From Tolypeutes matacus (taxonomy: Eukaryota; Chordata; Mammalia; Cingulata; Chlamyphoridae), in NCBI GenBank assembly GCA_026826555.1, contig JAKSZT010053887.1, positions 70,138,026 to 70,202,025 of the forward strand: a stretch of 64,000 nucleotides of DNA, read 5' to 3'. The notes under the pieces are model-generated. The model searched no databases. It saw only the letters and a program-made list of their open reading frames with translations, and was not told the DNA's origin. Positions 13,080 through 26,800 of the stretch are shown one piece after another (within the stretch, counting starts at the first letter, position 1; each line of letters begins with the position of its first letter). The position numbers were made by a program, and so were the translations under genes.

Positions 13080-13285
13080 CAACAGAATATAGAGTTAAAA
13101 AGACAGGCCTTGGTATCTGACTCTTATTTAAAGTTGTGTTACCATAGGACAGTTACAGCCTCTCTGATTTTTGGTTTACTGTCTTTCAAGTTGTTGTGAG
13201 AAAAAGAGAGGATTTATGAAAAATCTTGGTAATGCAGTTTGATAAATGATAGCCATTATCATTATTATTATTATTATTCTTTTGA
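13080..13285 (+). repeat. MIR SINE ending in an (ATT)n microsatellite
   Basis: Degraded MIR features ('ggtatctgactctta...gttgttgtgag...ttgataaatgatagccatta') lead into a TTA/ATT trinucleotide run at about 13255-13278. Confidence 0.55.
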
Positions 13286-13299
13286 AGCTTAACAGACAG

Positions 13300-16270
13300 C
13301 TCAAAGCCCAAACAAGCTACTAAAATTTTTTTTAACCTAACAGGATTTATTAATGAAAAAAAAAAAAAATTCTATGCCAATACAAGAAAACAGAAAGAAA
13401 AGAAATGATAGTAATTGGAGATATGAAGATGCATCTTTGTAACACCATAGCCATGAGTGGGGTGGGGAAATATTTTGCATTTTACAGAAAAACAGAATCA
13501 CCCACATATTCTAAAAAAGTAAGGACAAATATAAAATTACTAATAGGGCTTTCCTTATACTAGATAGAAGGAAATTGAGATTGGTTACTTTAACTGATTA
13601 ATGTATTGTAATAATTTATTCAAGATTCTGGATTTAACCATGATATGGTTTGGTTATGTAGGCACAGGGGACAATCTGTAATCTCAGGTAACCAACTCAT
13701 TTACTGACACATGACTGGACATCAAAGTGCAGCATGAGAGTAATTTGACACAAACATCACATCAATGGCAAAAACAACTCAACAATATATTATAGCACAA
13801 TTTGTCATAGAGAAAAAAGTAAACACATCTTTAATATCTACAGCCATATGATTAAGTAAATTATGATAACACTTTGATAGATTACTATGTAACCATTAAA
13901 AATAATACTTATGAAAAGTACTATATATTAAAGTAAAAAGGCAAGATATAATATTTTATGTACAGTATGATCTAAATTGTATAAAAAGTAGTATATCTGA
14001 TAATAACAGTGGTTATTTCTGGATAAGTCATGAGTGATTATTATTTTCTTTTTAATATATTTCTATAGATATTACAATTGTTTACAATTGGTATGTCACT
14101 TTAATAATCAGAAATAACATTTCTTTAAATCTTGTTGACAAGAGATCAATGGTATTTTTTCCAATAAAGAAAAAATACATGTTAGAAGGAAAATATGATT
14201 TCAATATTTTTCTTGCTAGCATAGGTGACTGTTCAGCATGCTAAACCTGAATAAAAATCATAGTCTATGAAATTTAAAGTTAGTGAGCAAATGTTCTATG
14301 TTGCATTGCCAAGTTTCAACATTCAACCACAAATCATTTCAAGTTGAGTTTAAGACCCAATCATCTGTTCTAACACCTGCATCTTGGTTGACCAATTACC
14401 AAGTCCAGTTACTACTACAAATAAAAAAAAATTTTCCCCAGGACTAGGAATGATGAATATTATCAGGGTACTCCGAGCACTGAGGTATCAAGTACTCAAA
14501 ACAATGGGCTATCCAATGAGGTACTGCACACCTTGTTCTGTAATAGCTTGTCTACAGTTACGAGGCTTCCCCACCAGCAAAACTGAGTTTCTTGACCATA
14601 CTACAAGAATAAGGAATAACTGAGACAAAGTGAAAAGTGAAGATATAGCTCAAAACCAGCTGCAAAAGTAAACCACTTTCAAGAAAATACATATTCTTCT
14701 ACCCTACAACCATGCTGCCCTTGACATTTCATTGAAGTAACTAAATGCCTTCACCAGGATGCTGAAGCAGTCTTCTTGGGGTGAAAGCATTTTTGTACTA
14801 AAATTTTTTGTGTATGGGAATCTTTATACTCTATATAAAATACCTGGCAACACACCTGGTGCATAGGCAGTGCTTAAATAATGTATCCAGAATAAATGAA
14901 TTAAATGAATGATTACTCCAAATGTAACTGTAATTGTTCAGTATAAACATAATGTTTTACATCACTCAAGTATAAAATAATACAATGTAAAATAATTTGG
15001 TTTTTGCTGTCCAATTCATTTAGCAAGATTGACTCCAACAAGCATTGTCACACTTACCTGATGATTTTATATATTCCTTCATAGAACATGCAATCAATTT
15101 TAGATTGACAAGTGGGACTGTGGGCATAATTAGCTATAGTAAAAAGAAATGAGTGGAATGGTCACATAGGAGGAATTATGGAAGGTTAGAAACCATTCAG
15201 TCCAACCACCTCGGTATCTAAAAAAAGAGAAAGAGGAGAATTCTACTCTGGGAGAGTAGTGTGCCTTAAAAGAAATAAGGAAGGGCTAAGCTGCACATTG
15301 TGAAAGCAAACCAGAAAGTAAATAAAATTGCCTTAAACTTCTGTTCTTATTTTGAAATGGCCGCATCTATTACTGTTTTCATTCTTTTTTTCCTTCCTGA
15401 TAAGATCAGTAAAAGAGGGTAAGAGTTGATTGAGGAGGGGAGGTGTTACTGCCTTAGGTAGGTGGAGCTTTATTCTTTTCTCTGGACTCTGTTGACTTTC
15501 CACTGTCTTCTTTGTCTTCCCCAAATACATGTAGCTAAATCCAAAGGAACACTGTATATAAAGATAGTGTTTGAGGCTGCTTTAGAATAGATGCTGCAGA
15601 AAATCTTTTATTAAATTGGTCTTACCATTGCTTCTCGGGTTTCTGGATTGTTCTCCTGGAGGAGTGGCAGCCTTTTAATAAGGGCAAGAATTGTGCCTAA
15701 TATGATGTCTCATTTGTTAATGACTATTGGGGACAGCCAGGACGAAGCTACTGACTCTCACTATTAACGTGATTTTTATTCTAATATTACATTCTAGAAT
15801 GTTTAAGGGTCTTTCCACAATGAAAGACTTCAGCCTTAGCATTTGCATGTCTGATAAATGGAATTGGCAAGTTGGAGAAATGCCATTCATGCTTCCAGAG
15901 CATAGCCACATAGGAGCTCAAAAAATGTGCTAAGTTAAAAAGGATGGAGGAAGGAAAGAGGGAGAAGGAAGGAGGAAGAGGCAGGCCTGCTTTTGTCATC
16001 TACCACCTTATTAGAGAGGAGTTGTGTTACTTTTAGTTGCAGGGAGGTCTTTCCAAAGCATCCCAAAGGCGCTCTGCTCAGTCAGATGCTTGGATCTCTT
16101 TGATTGCTGACATCATGGAGGAGGAGGTGGCGGGATAAAAGGAAGAGAAAGAAAGTAGATTTCCACTGACAAAGTAGGAAAAAATGAGGATAGAAAAAAC
16201 AGAAATTCCTGTAAGATGGTATTTAGGGAAGACAGCTTGAGAAACACACACACACACATGGGGGGGGTAC
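13300..16270. other. Intergenic, mostly unassigned
   Basis: No gene found. About 14850-14915 resembles an L2/MIR 3' end with GAATAAATGAATTAAATGAATGA. A short (AC)n lies at 16244-16257. The overlapping 60-70-codon frames at 15717-15999 on both strands have no family resemblance. Confidence 0.5.
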
Positions 16271-16274
16271 TATA

Positions 16275-16460
16275 TGCTAAGTACCTTGTAGATGATGTTT
16301 TACTTAATCTTCAAAAGAACCCTAGGGAGTCAGATTATTCCCCCTTCATAGAAAGAAAACTAGGGTATAGAGAGAATAGGTAATTTGCTTCAGACTACAG
16401 AGCTGGTTAGAAGAAAAGCTGGGATTTGAACGAAGTCCATACCCTTTCCATCATGCCACT
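16275..16460 (-). repeat. MIR SINE
   Basis: The antisense MIR pattern reads 'gctaagtacctt..ttacttaatcttc..', then 'gaaaactagggtatagagagaataggtaatttgc', then 'gctgggatttgaac'. Confidence 0.75.
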
Positions 16461-17399
16461 TCGTCAGGTTTGGAAGCTTGAGAAAACTCTCATTTCAGGC
16501 TTTTGGTCTTGGTCCCTAGAAGTAAGACCATCCTCAGAAGATACATTTAAGGTTGGGTACCTGATGGTCATTTTAAGTGGATTCTTACATTAGGTTCTTT
16601 TTCCTTCCTGGTATTCTAAACTCCACAAACTTTCCAAGCATCCTTTCTGGATCATGAACATAACTTTTATACATAAAGGAGTGTCTGTGTGTGGATACAT
16701 TATATATAGCACATTTAAGGTTATTTTTAATGGTCTGAATTCTTCTGCCAGTTATACCAGTCTCTACCACATCACAGTGGAGTAGTTGCAAGTTCTACAA
16801 GTTTCACAAACCTTTGGCAGGGAGGAGTGAGACCAGTTTCTGCATTTGCACGAAGGTACAAGCACAGCGTGTGGGTGGTGAGGTGGGGCATGATCCAGTG
16901 GGATAATAACTAGATAAAGAGTAATAAGATCTAGAAACTAGTATAAAGACCATTGACCCAACCCAAACCTGCTTGGTGATCCCGGCACGTTGCTTCTAGA
17001 GGTTTCTGTTTCCCCATCTCTCAAGCGGGGATGATCATACTGCCCTGCTAACATTACACGGTAAGTCAGGAGAAGCCAAGAGATCAGGGATGTGAACAAC
17101 ACAAAGTTATAAACAAATGAAAAGTACCAGCAGCGGTCACCAGTATCTAGAAACCGGCAGAGGGGAAAGATACTGTTAAACCACCAGCAAGGGCTCCAAG
17201 CAGGTGCTCAGTCCCTATTGGTTCCCTTGCCTGAGGCCAAACTCCTTCAGCTTCCTTTGGAGGCACCCTCTCTCCTTTACAGAGAAACCACACTCTGATT
17301 ACGTGAGTCTCCCTCTTGGTAGCACCAGCCCTGGCAACTTGGAACTGCTGGAAGTATGTTGTGAGAATGAGCAGAAACCTCCCAGCAGCTAAAATTCGC

Positions 17400-18900
17400 G
17401 CTTCAGCACTATTAGCCCGGACCGAGCATGTGCAGTGCCTACTCCTTCGGCAGTGGGGGCTGACTGGCCGACGCTGCCTAAATGCTCGTTAATCAAAAGA
17501 AGCTTTCGCCCCTGGGTGTCCCGCACGAAGAGTCTTGGCCACCGGGATACCAGGGCGGGGGATTTCGAGGTCCTTTGAGCTCTAAGCAGGCAACCGTGAC
17601 GTTAAATCTAAGCACTGTGCTCTCGGTAGAGAAGGGATGGTTGTTGTTTTGCATGCGGGTTTCCAGGGAAGATGCTTTTCCCTGTCCAGTGCCTCCTTGG
17701 GAAGACGATGGAGCGCCGAGCGTCAGCGCAGGGCACGCCAGCCCCCGGATTCGCCCGAGCCGGCGCCACGCGCTCTCTGCACCACTAAGGTGCCTCAGAG
17801 CCCTTTTACCCCAATTTGCCTTCCTGCCGCAGTCCGAGCCCAAATTAATTCTCTTCACTTGTGAGTGAGCACACACAAGTTCCCGGGGCACGATCCATAT
17901 ATCTGTTTCCCCCGGGAACTCCACCTTTTAAATGAGTAATCTCCCAGCCATGGAGGGGTGAGGGGGGTGGGATAAGGTAGCGGGGGAGAGAGTGAGGCTG
18001 AGAGGGGCGTTTCCCAAGTTCGAAGGCACCAAAATTAGCTGTCAATGCTAAAAGGGTTTGCTTTCTTCAGTTTTTGACAAACAAAATCTGCGGGATGCCC
18101 GCCTGCTCGGTGGGCTGCTGCCCGGGCCCGGGGCCCTAGGTTTACTTGCAGCCTGGTGCTGAGTTTCAGACCGCGTCCTGCTCAGCTTACACCCCGGCTT
18201 CGCCCCCTTGCCGAAGTCTGCAGATAGATGGGTGCCGGACGCAGGCTTTCCCTGGGCAGTTTAACGTTGACTTAGGCCAAAGCCCCAAAGCTCCCACTTT
18301 TGAACCTCCTGTTTATCTGTCCCTCCAAAGGACTAGCCCCTTTGGTAGCGTCGGGGCTCCCCGCCCCCGGGGGGGGGGGGGGGGGGGGAGGGCGCTTTCC
18401 TCTTCCCTCCTCCGGATCCCCGCCTCGGCTCGGGGTTTTACTGCAGCAGCCGGAGGTGACAGCGACGCCTTAGCCTCCTCTGTTGCTCTGGGAGCCCGGG
18501 CTTCCCCTAAACCTGAAAGCGCCCCCTCCTGAGAGGCTGGTCCCCGGAGAAGCGCTAAGGAGCTGCAGAAAACCACATTTAAAAATGTAGAAGTCGCTGA
18601 GCTGCATTCCTCCGAGGACGAGCCTAATCGCCCAGGACAGAGAGGCAGTGAGGGGGAAGTTGAGACCGTGGAGCAAGGGGGGAGGGGAGTGGGAGCAGTG
18701 TGTTTGGACGCAAGTTTGCGTGGGAGTGTTTTCCTTTTGTCAATAATTAATCACCGGGATCAGTCCGGCAGAAGTGGAGTTTTAGCAACAGTGCAGTGGG
18801 CAGGGCCGAACACCTAACTCCAGGAGGCTCGGAGCCTCCGGATGCAGTGGGAAGCTCGCGGCTGACGGGAGGAGCCAAATCATCAGAGCTCACCTAAGCC
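17400..18900 (+). promoter_or_regulatory. CpG island / SPTSSB promoter region
   Basis: Base composition changes sharply from the AT-rich surroundings to GC-rich sequence with frequent CpG, densest at about 17690-17790 and 18340-18520. GC-rich Sp1-like stretches occur at about 17955-17995 and 18675-18695, and an AT-rich homeodomain-like core (CAATAATTAATCA) at about 18740-18752. No convincing TATA box is visible, as is common for island promoters. Long open frames here on both strands are a by-product of high GC content. The assignment to SPTSSB rests on orientation and the donor site at 18925. Confidence 0.75.
18369..18388 (+). repeat. Run of 20 G within the CpG island
   Basis: An uninterrupted G tract is directly preceded by CCCCC. 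It can form a G-quadruplex and its length is likely to be variable or unreliable in sequencing. It lies roughly 400-550 bp upstream of the predicted first exon's donor. Confidence 0.9.
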
Positions 18901-18925
18901 GCAGAGAGATACACTTAATGGGAAG
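18780..18925 (+). other. SPTSSB: Predicted noncoding first exon of SPTSSB (5' end uncertain)
   Basis: The 3' boundary is a consensus donor, AAG|GTAAGC, with GT at 18926-18927, at the downstream edge of the CpG-rich block. It is the best donor I see between the island and the coding exon, and the distance to the acceptor at 54647 (about 35.7 kb) is reasonable for a terminal-exon gene of this type. The transcription start cannot be placed from sequence; 18780 is a guess. One ATG at 18918-18920 falls 6 nt before the exon end. Additional noncoding exons in the intron are possible and were not identifiable. Confidence 0.5.
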
Positions 18926-20760
18926 GTAAGCATCTTCCAAAATGTCTGTTTGAACTGTAAAGTCGCTTTAGTAGGATAGAATTCTTCTCTTTGTAGGGAA
19001 AAAAAAAAAATTAATACCAGCTTTAACGCAATCCATCAGTTTATTATTTAACCGCATTAACATTTTAAGAATTGAATGGGTTTTTCCACTTGCCTTTTAC
19101 TATGCTGGAAACTAGGATGTTCCATTCAACAGAAGCCAAACTTTGTTATTGAAACTTTCCCTACCAAAAGAAGAGAAAATTACTTTGCTAATTACTTTTC
19201 ATTATTTGCCTATGTGTAGTTCATTAAAAACTATTCAGAGAATTACCAGTGGGGTGTTCATGGAATTATTGTTAAATATTCGTCTTTGACTAGTTTCATG
19301 CTCTTACACAATACTTTTTGCCCATAAGCTACTGCAGGCAATACTACAAGCCAACAGAAAAAGAAAAAAGAAAAAAGAAAAAAAAAGTGAAGAATTTCCA
19401 ACAAGGAATAAATTTTAACTTTTTCTCCTGATTATTAGGCAGTATGTATTTTCTCAAAAATGTGAACATTTATAAATAAGCAAACTTCTACAGTGGAAGA
19501 GAAAGATATAGTTAACTTTGTCCTGAGGTGGAGGAGGTGGTGGAATGCATAGGGAAGGGTCTTAAATATGAGTTAGATTCTAAATCTGTTTCAACTAAAA
19601 TAACATTCAACAGGCTGGCCAGTTGAGCCCCACCCATAATCAAATTTTACATCAAATAAAAAATTTTCTGAATTGTTAAATGTAAATCTCAGCCCCTAAA
19701 GTCCAAATAAATGCGTTTGAGGAGTTGAGAAAGTTGTGGTGCAGTAACCCTTTTGAATTAACTATTAGGGAATTCATGGTCATTTTTTGCTCTTGAACTT
19801 TTTAGAACTATGCATAGATTGCTATAGCAACAACAATTTAATAATAATAAACTGAAAATGCCTTGTCGAACCAAATGCATGGGCATTCTAGAATCTGACT
19901 GTATCTGAAGTTTGAAGGTCAACCAGGCCTCATTTTCCACTGGTTCTCTTAAACCACTGCTTATAAAGTTACAAATACTGTTGTGAAAACCTTCCTTGAT
20001 AATTCTATAGCCAACTTTACATCCATGATGACAGTATAAGCTATTTTACACCAAGTATATAAGAAGCAAAAATATTCATTATAAATTGTCCAAATGGAAC
20101 TCAACTTCCAGAAAGCCAGTGTGAGGAACAACGCTGACCCATTCCCCAGAAAAGTTTAACTGACTGGTGAACATCATTAAAACAAAAACAATCATTTAAA
20201 GACTGGAAATTATCCTAAGTACATACAACAAATAAAAAAAAAACCCACAACATTTATTTAAGACAATTTACTCAATCTCAGTAAGACTAGTGGGCCTGTG
20301 GCATTTGAGCCTCATTCAGCATGATGAAAGATACATTCTGGTTGAGTTCAACCAAGAACATAGGCTCCCTCTTCACCTAGATGCCAGTTTAGGGCTCCAG
20401 TATCTCTCCAGAAGGAGCAGGCCACCAGCATTTCTCATTCCCACTCCCACCTTCCCAGGTCCATGCTGCAGTAGCTCCATTCCAGGAAGTGCACCTGAGA
20501 GGTCTGGGACTCTCTTCCTCCACCCATATCCCACTCTTATAGCAGAAACTCTATCCAAGGCACAGCTGATCACCCTCACCACAGCCCACCCACAGGGCAG
20601 TGGTCTAGGCCATGAGAGGCACACCAAGACCAGAGGCTACCACTCCTACTTAGCACTCTGTTTGAAGCAAAAGTGTCACTCAGAGAGAAGTGGGACATTA
20701 TCCCTGTCCCCAGCTCCAGCTCCACAGCAGTGTTGCACAGGTTTTGCCTAGGGGGAAACA
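18926..20760. other. Intronic, unassigned
   Basis: No repeat recognised except a simple A/G tract (AAAAAGAAAAAAG units) at about 19357-19387. The 153-codon frame at 20290-20751 has no family resemblance and ends where an L1 fragment begins. Confidence 0.5.
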
Positions 20761-20764
20761 CATG

Positions 20765-21715
20765 AAAAGGTACTTTAAGATCACTAGTCATCAGGGAAAT
20801 GCAGGTCAAAATCATAATGAGATACCACTTCATACCCACCAGAATGTCTACAACCAAAAAGTCAGATAACAAGTATTGGAGATGACATGGAGAAACTGAA
20901 ACAATCATATGTTGCTAACGGGAATGTAAAATGATGTAGTCTGTGGAAAAGGGTTTGATAGTTCCTCAAAAAGTTTAACATAGAGTTAGCACATTACCCA
21001 GCAAATTGACTCCTAAATATATAGTCAAGAGAATGAAAACACAAGTTCACACAAAAACTTGTACACAAATGTTCATAACAGCAACACTCATAATATTCAT
21101 AATAGCCAAAAAGGGAAAATACCCAAATGCCTATTTATTGATGAATGAATAAATAAAACATGATATATACGTACAATGAAATATTATTTGGTAATTAAAA
21201 GGCATGAAGGGGTGCAGATGTAGACTGCTTCCCATGTATGAGGTCCCAGGTTCAATCCCCAGTACCTCCTAAAAACAAAACAAAAACAAACAAATGAAAA
21301 AAACCAACCCTCATTGGGGAGCAGATGTAGCTCAGTGGTTGATCACCTGTTTCCCATGTACAAGGTCCTGGGTTCAATCCCCAGTACCTCCTTAAAAAAA
21401 AAAATGAGGGAATGAAGTACCGACACATACTGAAACAAGGTTGAACCTTGAAAACATTGTGCCAAATATTGTATCATTCCATTTATAAAAGCAAATCTGT
21501 AGAGACAGTAGATTTATGGTTGCCTAGGGTTGGAGTGCAGAGGTGGGATTGGGGAGAAATAAGAAGTGACTGCTAAAGGGTAGGGGGATGTCTGTGGGGT
21601 GATGAAAGGTTCTAAAATTGACTATGGTGTTAATTGCTAAACTATAAATATACAAAAGCCATTGAATTGTGCACTTTAATGGTGAATTGTAAGGTATGTG
21701 AATTATACCAACAGC
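20765..21715 (+). repeat. L1 (L1MB/MC-like) ORF2 end and 3' UTR, interrupted by a SINE pair
   Basis: The ORF2 3'-terminal signature ('catcagggaaatgcaggtcaaaatc', 'gaatgtaaaatgatg', 'gatatatacgtacaatgaaatattat') leads to the typical 3' UTR phrase 'gaattgtgcactttaatggtgaattg' at about 21663. SINEs at 21208-21402 split it. Confidence 0.8.
21208..21402 (+). repeat. Two tandem DAS-type SINE units nested in L1
   Basis: The first unit (about 21209-21270) has lost part of its A-box region. The second (about 21317-21391) is complete, with GATGTAGCTCAGTGG and GGGTTCAATCCCC. Each is followed by an A-rich tail. The flanking L1 sequence repeats a short GG(C/A)ATGAAG motif at both sides, consistent with one dimeric insertion. 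Confidence 0.85.
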
Positions 21716-21725
21716 TTTTTAAAAT

Positions 21726-23560
21726 TATCCAGTGAAATAAAAGAACAGATGGGTTTAGAGCTTGGAGTTCAGGAAGCTCCATGTACCACTAGACCAAGGT
21801 TTTACATGAGGCTTTTTCCCAAAGACCACATTGAAATATGTGAAATAATTAAGAGTGGCCCAAGTGTGACAAAGGTATGCAATTTGCATATGTTTACACA
21901 CTAGCCCAAACTATCTTCAGTTTAGAAACAAGACCACTATTATTCATGCAAACCTATAGAGAATTAGCTTGCAATGTCATCTTTTTGGACTCATCCACTC
22001 CTGTTAATCCAGGACCAATGAAGACAGTTGTTTGTCCTGCCCCTAGATAAGTTTACTCTTTGACCAGTTCTTCAGGCCAATTGTTGAATTTGTTATGGCC
22101 CACATTGGAGGGAAGGGAAGCACTTGCATCTCAGGGAAGAAGGTAGGTAAATGTCTTGTCTACCACTCAGATTAGTAGAGTTTCCCCTTACAATAGATTG
22201 GCCCCAGAATTAGGAGTTTTGGGGGAGAGAAAGAGCTGGAGTAGCCACTGTGGTCTTTACAGCATAGTGAAATGTCGTTGCTGAGAAGCATCCCCTGAGA
22301 TGATAACAGTCTTAAATCAGGAAAAACTCCCAAATAATTAATATGTCCTCAATTCATCTTTTATATTTTGAGCTCCCACAAGCTAGCTGCTTGGTCCTGT
22401 GTTAAAAAGCCATGGAATTAGATGATAATGCTTTGTCCAGAAACAGGAATATAAAATTAGTGAGTCTGATTTTCATGGAGTGATAATGCCAGTGCTTGAA
22501 CTTGTTGCCAGGGACAGTTAGTTATGAGAATAGCAAACCAAACTGTGGCCTCAACTTAGGGATTCAAGTAAGACTATCTGCTTCAGGAAACATCAAGGAT
22601 CTTCCATTCGCTCCAGCACAGACTTTTATTAACAAAGAAACTTTACTTGGGGAAATAAATATAAAGTCTTTTCAACAATAGTCCATTTTCGTTGTAAAAG
22701 TCAAACTAAAAGTATCATTTAAAAACTCTAAGAATGTTAACTATCTCAGGATGGCGAGAGGATTTTCCTTGGTGACCCACCAGAGGGTTGGTTGATGGTT
22801 TCACGGACAGCCTGCTAGTGCATAGCAAAGTAAAAGTGCATGATTCTGGACAAGCAGGGATTCCAAAAGACCAATAATTCAATGTCAGCTCTTCTTTAAA
22901 AAGTCAAATACATTTGCAAGTAAGCTGCTTCTGCATAGCTCCAAAATTCCTGGAGTGTTTGGTAGAGTTTTCCACCCATATTTAACAGTATCTGGTCAGT
23001 CTTGGAGCCTATAGTTGAAACTACAGGGCTTTCACATCATGGCTACTTGGATACATTGTACCCTGAGAGAGAGAAATAGCTTCTCCAACGCAGTGCATCT
23101 CCATAAAACTGCCAAGGAAGAAGGTCCAAGAAGAGATGGCCCATCAGAAGAACCGAGATCTCAGAATATGACTGATTCCTTGTCTAAAATAAACTTACTT
23201 TCTCCCTGCCTGCAACCCTCCACCCCCACCAACATTCACACTTCCAGGGATGTCCCAAGACATACCAGGCCACAGCCAGGGCCAGAAAATGCACCTCATT
23301 GGAAAACCCCAAAAAGTGATCTCTTGACTACACCAAGAAGGGTAGAGTTTCCTCCTTCCCTTTTTTCTGGTAGAGCCACGTAAATCTAGCTCCTGTCAGC
23401 AATACCATCCCAAAGCCACACCCACTCCCACGACTCATATGTATACCCCACTCCCAGCCCCAGGGACCGCTTGCCTCAGTCAGATGCCCTCCAAACCAGG
23501 ACCAACCAGACTGCATTGCAGTGTCCTTGGTATTGTCTTTTTTTGATTGTCCATTTTTAA
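21726..23560. other. Intronic, unassigned
   Basis: No gene and no clear repeat family. The 122-codon frame at 23015-23383 lacks a recognisable domain. Confidence 0.5.
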
Positions 23561-23564
23561 AATT

Positions 23565-23865
23565 ATTATTATTTTTTTTATTAGAGAAGTTGTGAACTTA
23601 CAAACAATCATGCATAACATGCAGAATTCCTGTACGTCACCCCTCCACTAACACCTTGCATTGTTGTGGAACATTTGTTACAGATTATGAAAGAACATCA
23701 TCAAAATGTTGCTGCTAACTATGGTCCATAGCTTACATTTGTCGTATTTTTCCCATAAAATCCCCTATTTTTGACACCATGTATTGTATATTTGCCATAG
23801 TTCATGAGAGAATGCTCTCATATTTATACTGTTAAGCACAGTCCATCTTCTACCACATGCTTTTG
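23565..23865 (-). repeat. L1 3' UTR fragment
   Basis: An antisense poly-T start is followed by 'ttagagaagttgtgaacttacaaacaatcatgc', 'gcattgttgtggaacatttgttacag' and 'ctatggtccatagcttac', which is a standard L1 3' UTR pattern also seen at 34206-34420. Confidence 0.7.
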
Positions 23866-26800
23866 CCTTTTTAACGTAAAAGAGAGCACAATCGGGGGCT
23901 CTGCTGCTGCTTTTTCTTTTTTCTTTTCCCCAGAACTGCCTTCTTCCTTAGTTTAACCAAGGAGGCCAGTTACACTTTCCAATCCTACTAGAATTCTTTG
24001 CGTTTTTCCCCTATTATGCACATTTCCAAATAAACTCTTTGCTGACTTAATGCTCACCCTACTGTATCTGTCTCACACTGCGATAATAATATTGAAGTCA
24101 GAAAGTAACCTTCTTTTTAGCCATTGATTTATTGAAACAATGTCCACAAAGGTTAGATAGAAACCTGAGTAACATAGATTCTAGTGTCTTCTTATCTTTC
24201 TTCTCCCACCTGCTGGCTCCAATGATTATGTCACCTGTGTGGGAAGAGAGAGGGGAACTGCTTTGATATACTACAATGCTGGGAGGAGGGAGGTAGGTTG
24301 TGGTTTGTCCTCCCATGCATAGGTTTAGAAGAACGTAATATGATGATGAAATTGGGTTTCGTGCAGTTTTTGCCACGGAAGCTTTGGTTGAGGTCCTATT
24401 GCTATATTTTGTCCAATTAGAAAATTTCTATAAAATTCTGTTAACTGTCCAACCAGTTGTATATAAATTAAATACATGTAGTTATGTTTTAATAAAATTG
24501 CTCTCGATGGGACTAATTCATTCATTCATATATTTGACAGATATTCATTGCACACCTCCCCTGAACTGGGACTCTTCCATGGTCTCAATGAGCAATAAAC
24601 AAAACAGAAAAAAAAATCTGTGCCCTTGAGAAGCTTAAATTCTAGCAGGGCTGTCAGATAATTAAAAAATAATAAAAGTGAATTATGTAGTAGATGAGAA
24701 AGAGATATGTGCTCTGGGGAAAAAAATCAAGTAGGTAAGAGAGTGAGGTACAATTGTGGGATCAGGCTAGGAAGTACGATTATGTAATTAAATCTGGTAT
24801 AGATCAAGTACAGACGCTGGCATGGGCTACAAAGATTACCATCTCCACGTTAACTTCACTTCTCCCCTTCACAGCTTTGATTACCCTTCCAATTAACTAC
24901 AACCACCAACATTAATTTGCTCTCTTAGATTTGCTGCTGCTTTACTAAGGAAAATATTACATATTAGCCTGAACACATTCCAAGCAGGCACAAGGAACAT
25001 ATAACTCAACACCTATTCTGAAGAATTACAACCTAAATAAAACACCGCCTTATGACAACAAAAATTATCCCTGAAGAAAATCATTAGCTTGGGCTTTCAG
25101 TTTTCTTTTGGCCTTTCTTGCTTGCTCTGCCCTGGATTCTTGTAGTCTGCCGAGGGAGGAGGAAGGGTGTGGTCAATAATTAAGAACTGTTTCCCCAAAG
25201 TTAACACGTTTTGAAGAGTGAGAGGGTAGGGGAGAGGTTGAGGTGAAGAAAAATTTAGAGGCCATCCTGGAAAAGTGAAGGGAGAATAAATCTTTCTGAA
25301 CTACAGGGAGTGACGAAGTATCAACTCCCACAGACCAACTGAGGAAAAAAAAAAAGAGGAAAAAACAAGAGAGAGTGTCCACCACTTTCCCAGACTGTCC
25401 CAGAATCTCTACTCAGGGGACCTGGTTTAAAAGACAACTGGGGTCATCACATTATTCTAATAAAATATAATAAAATATAAAATCTGGGATAGAGCTTTTA
25501 GATAACAGACTTAAAAGGGAACATTTTAAGCCAAAAGGGAACATTTATTTCAGGCTTAGAGGAGAGGTGTTTAGGAATATTCAAAGTAAAGGGAGAAAAA
25601 AGTCAAAAGACCTCCTGTTATAATGTAGTAATTTTGGAGCGTTCAACTTCTCATTCATTTATTCAACAAAATTTAATTTAATTGTGTACACATTCCTATG
25701 TGCCAGGAACTGGGCAAACAAGACAGTAGATGATCCTACTTCAAAGACATTTCTTTCTAGAGGTTACATAATATGCCTTTGCTACAAAACAGGTGAAGAA
25801 CACACTGGTGAGGACAAGGACTTTCTGACCTGCCTGTCCTGACACCCCCACCAGACTGAGTTAGAACCTCTTTCTATGCCCCAGAGCAGCCCACATTTCT
25901 CTATCTTGGCCCACATCACACTGTGTGGAGATGCTTGCTTAATTGTCCCTCCTTCTACCTGGAAAGTAGTCTGAGGACAGTTACCAGGTTTGTCTTATAC
26001 ATAGTTTATAACCCTAGTATATGCTTGCTAAATATTTGATTGGCTGGATGGACGGATGGATGGATTTCTAGGTCATGATCAGAACTCTTTTCAAAGAGAA
26101 GCAGTCTGGCAGAGTAGTTAGAGTGTAAGCTTTGCATTAGCTGTGTGACTCTGGGCCAGTTTTTTTCCATTTCTCAATGACTCCATTTCCTCATTTGTAA
26201 AATGGGTATAGAAATAGTGCCTATGTTATTTGAAGTCCATATGGTAATGCCTATAAAGTACTTACCACAGTTCTGGGACATAAGTTGCTTATTAATTAGT
26301 TATTAATATCAATATAGTATGGCAGCTTCTTGGGTGACAGTTTGCCATTCAAGTATTTTATCCCTGCTCTTTTAACTCCATTATAAAACCAAAGGATGCC
26401 AATGAGTAATTCTAATCCAAAGTTACCACTTAGAGTTGAAGATCTGTGGGAAGTTTAAGAAGATAATTTGGGGATGAATATAAGCAGGATATAACAAGAA
26501 AATTAAAGGGCTAGATAACAAAAGGAGGAAAAAAGTTCAGGATAGCATGAACTAAGCAACTTTTCTGGGGCAATAACAGTTCTAGTGCTCTCACACCTAC
26601 ATCCTTCCCCAGATAGCCAAAATACCAGTTCGTGTCTATGTTCTGGATCATCCCCATTATTCTTCAGAGAATGTCATGCTCAATAAGCATCAGTACATGT
26701 TCACTGATGCAGAAGAAGAAAGGGGAAAAAAAACCTTATTAAAAGTTAGGTCTTCTAAATCTAGGGGTATTATATTATCTTGAAAATATAACACCCTTTA

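Noticed and set aside
17482..18576. Several 66-143-codon frames on both strands in the GC-rich region
   Set aside because: Stop codons are rare in GC-rich DNA. The frames overlap on opposite strands and show no recognisable domain.
20290..20751. 153-codon frame before the L1 fragment
   Set aside because: It has no family resemblance and is overlapped by minus-strand frames; probably chance.
23015..23383. 122-codon intronic frame
   Set aside because: It shows no domain and no splice context that would make it an exon of SPTSSB.
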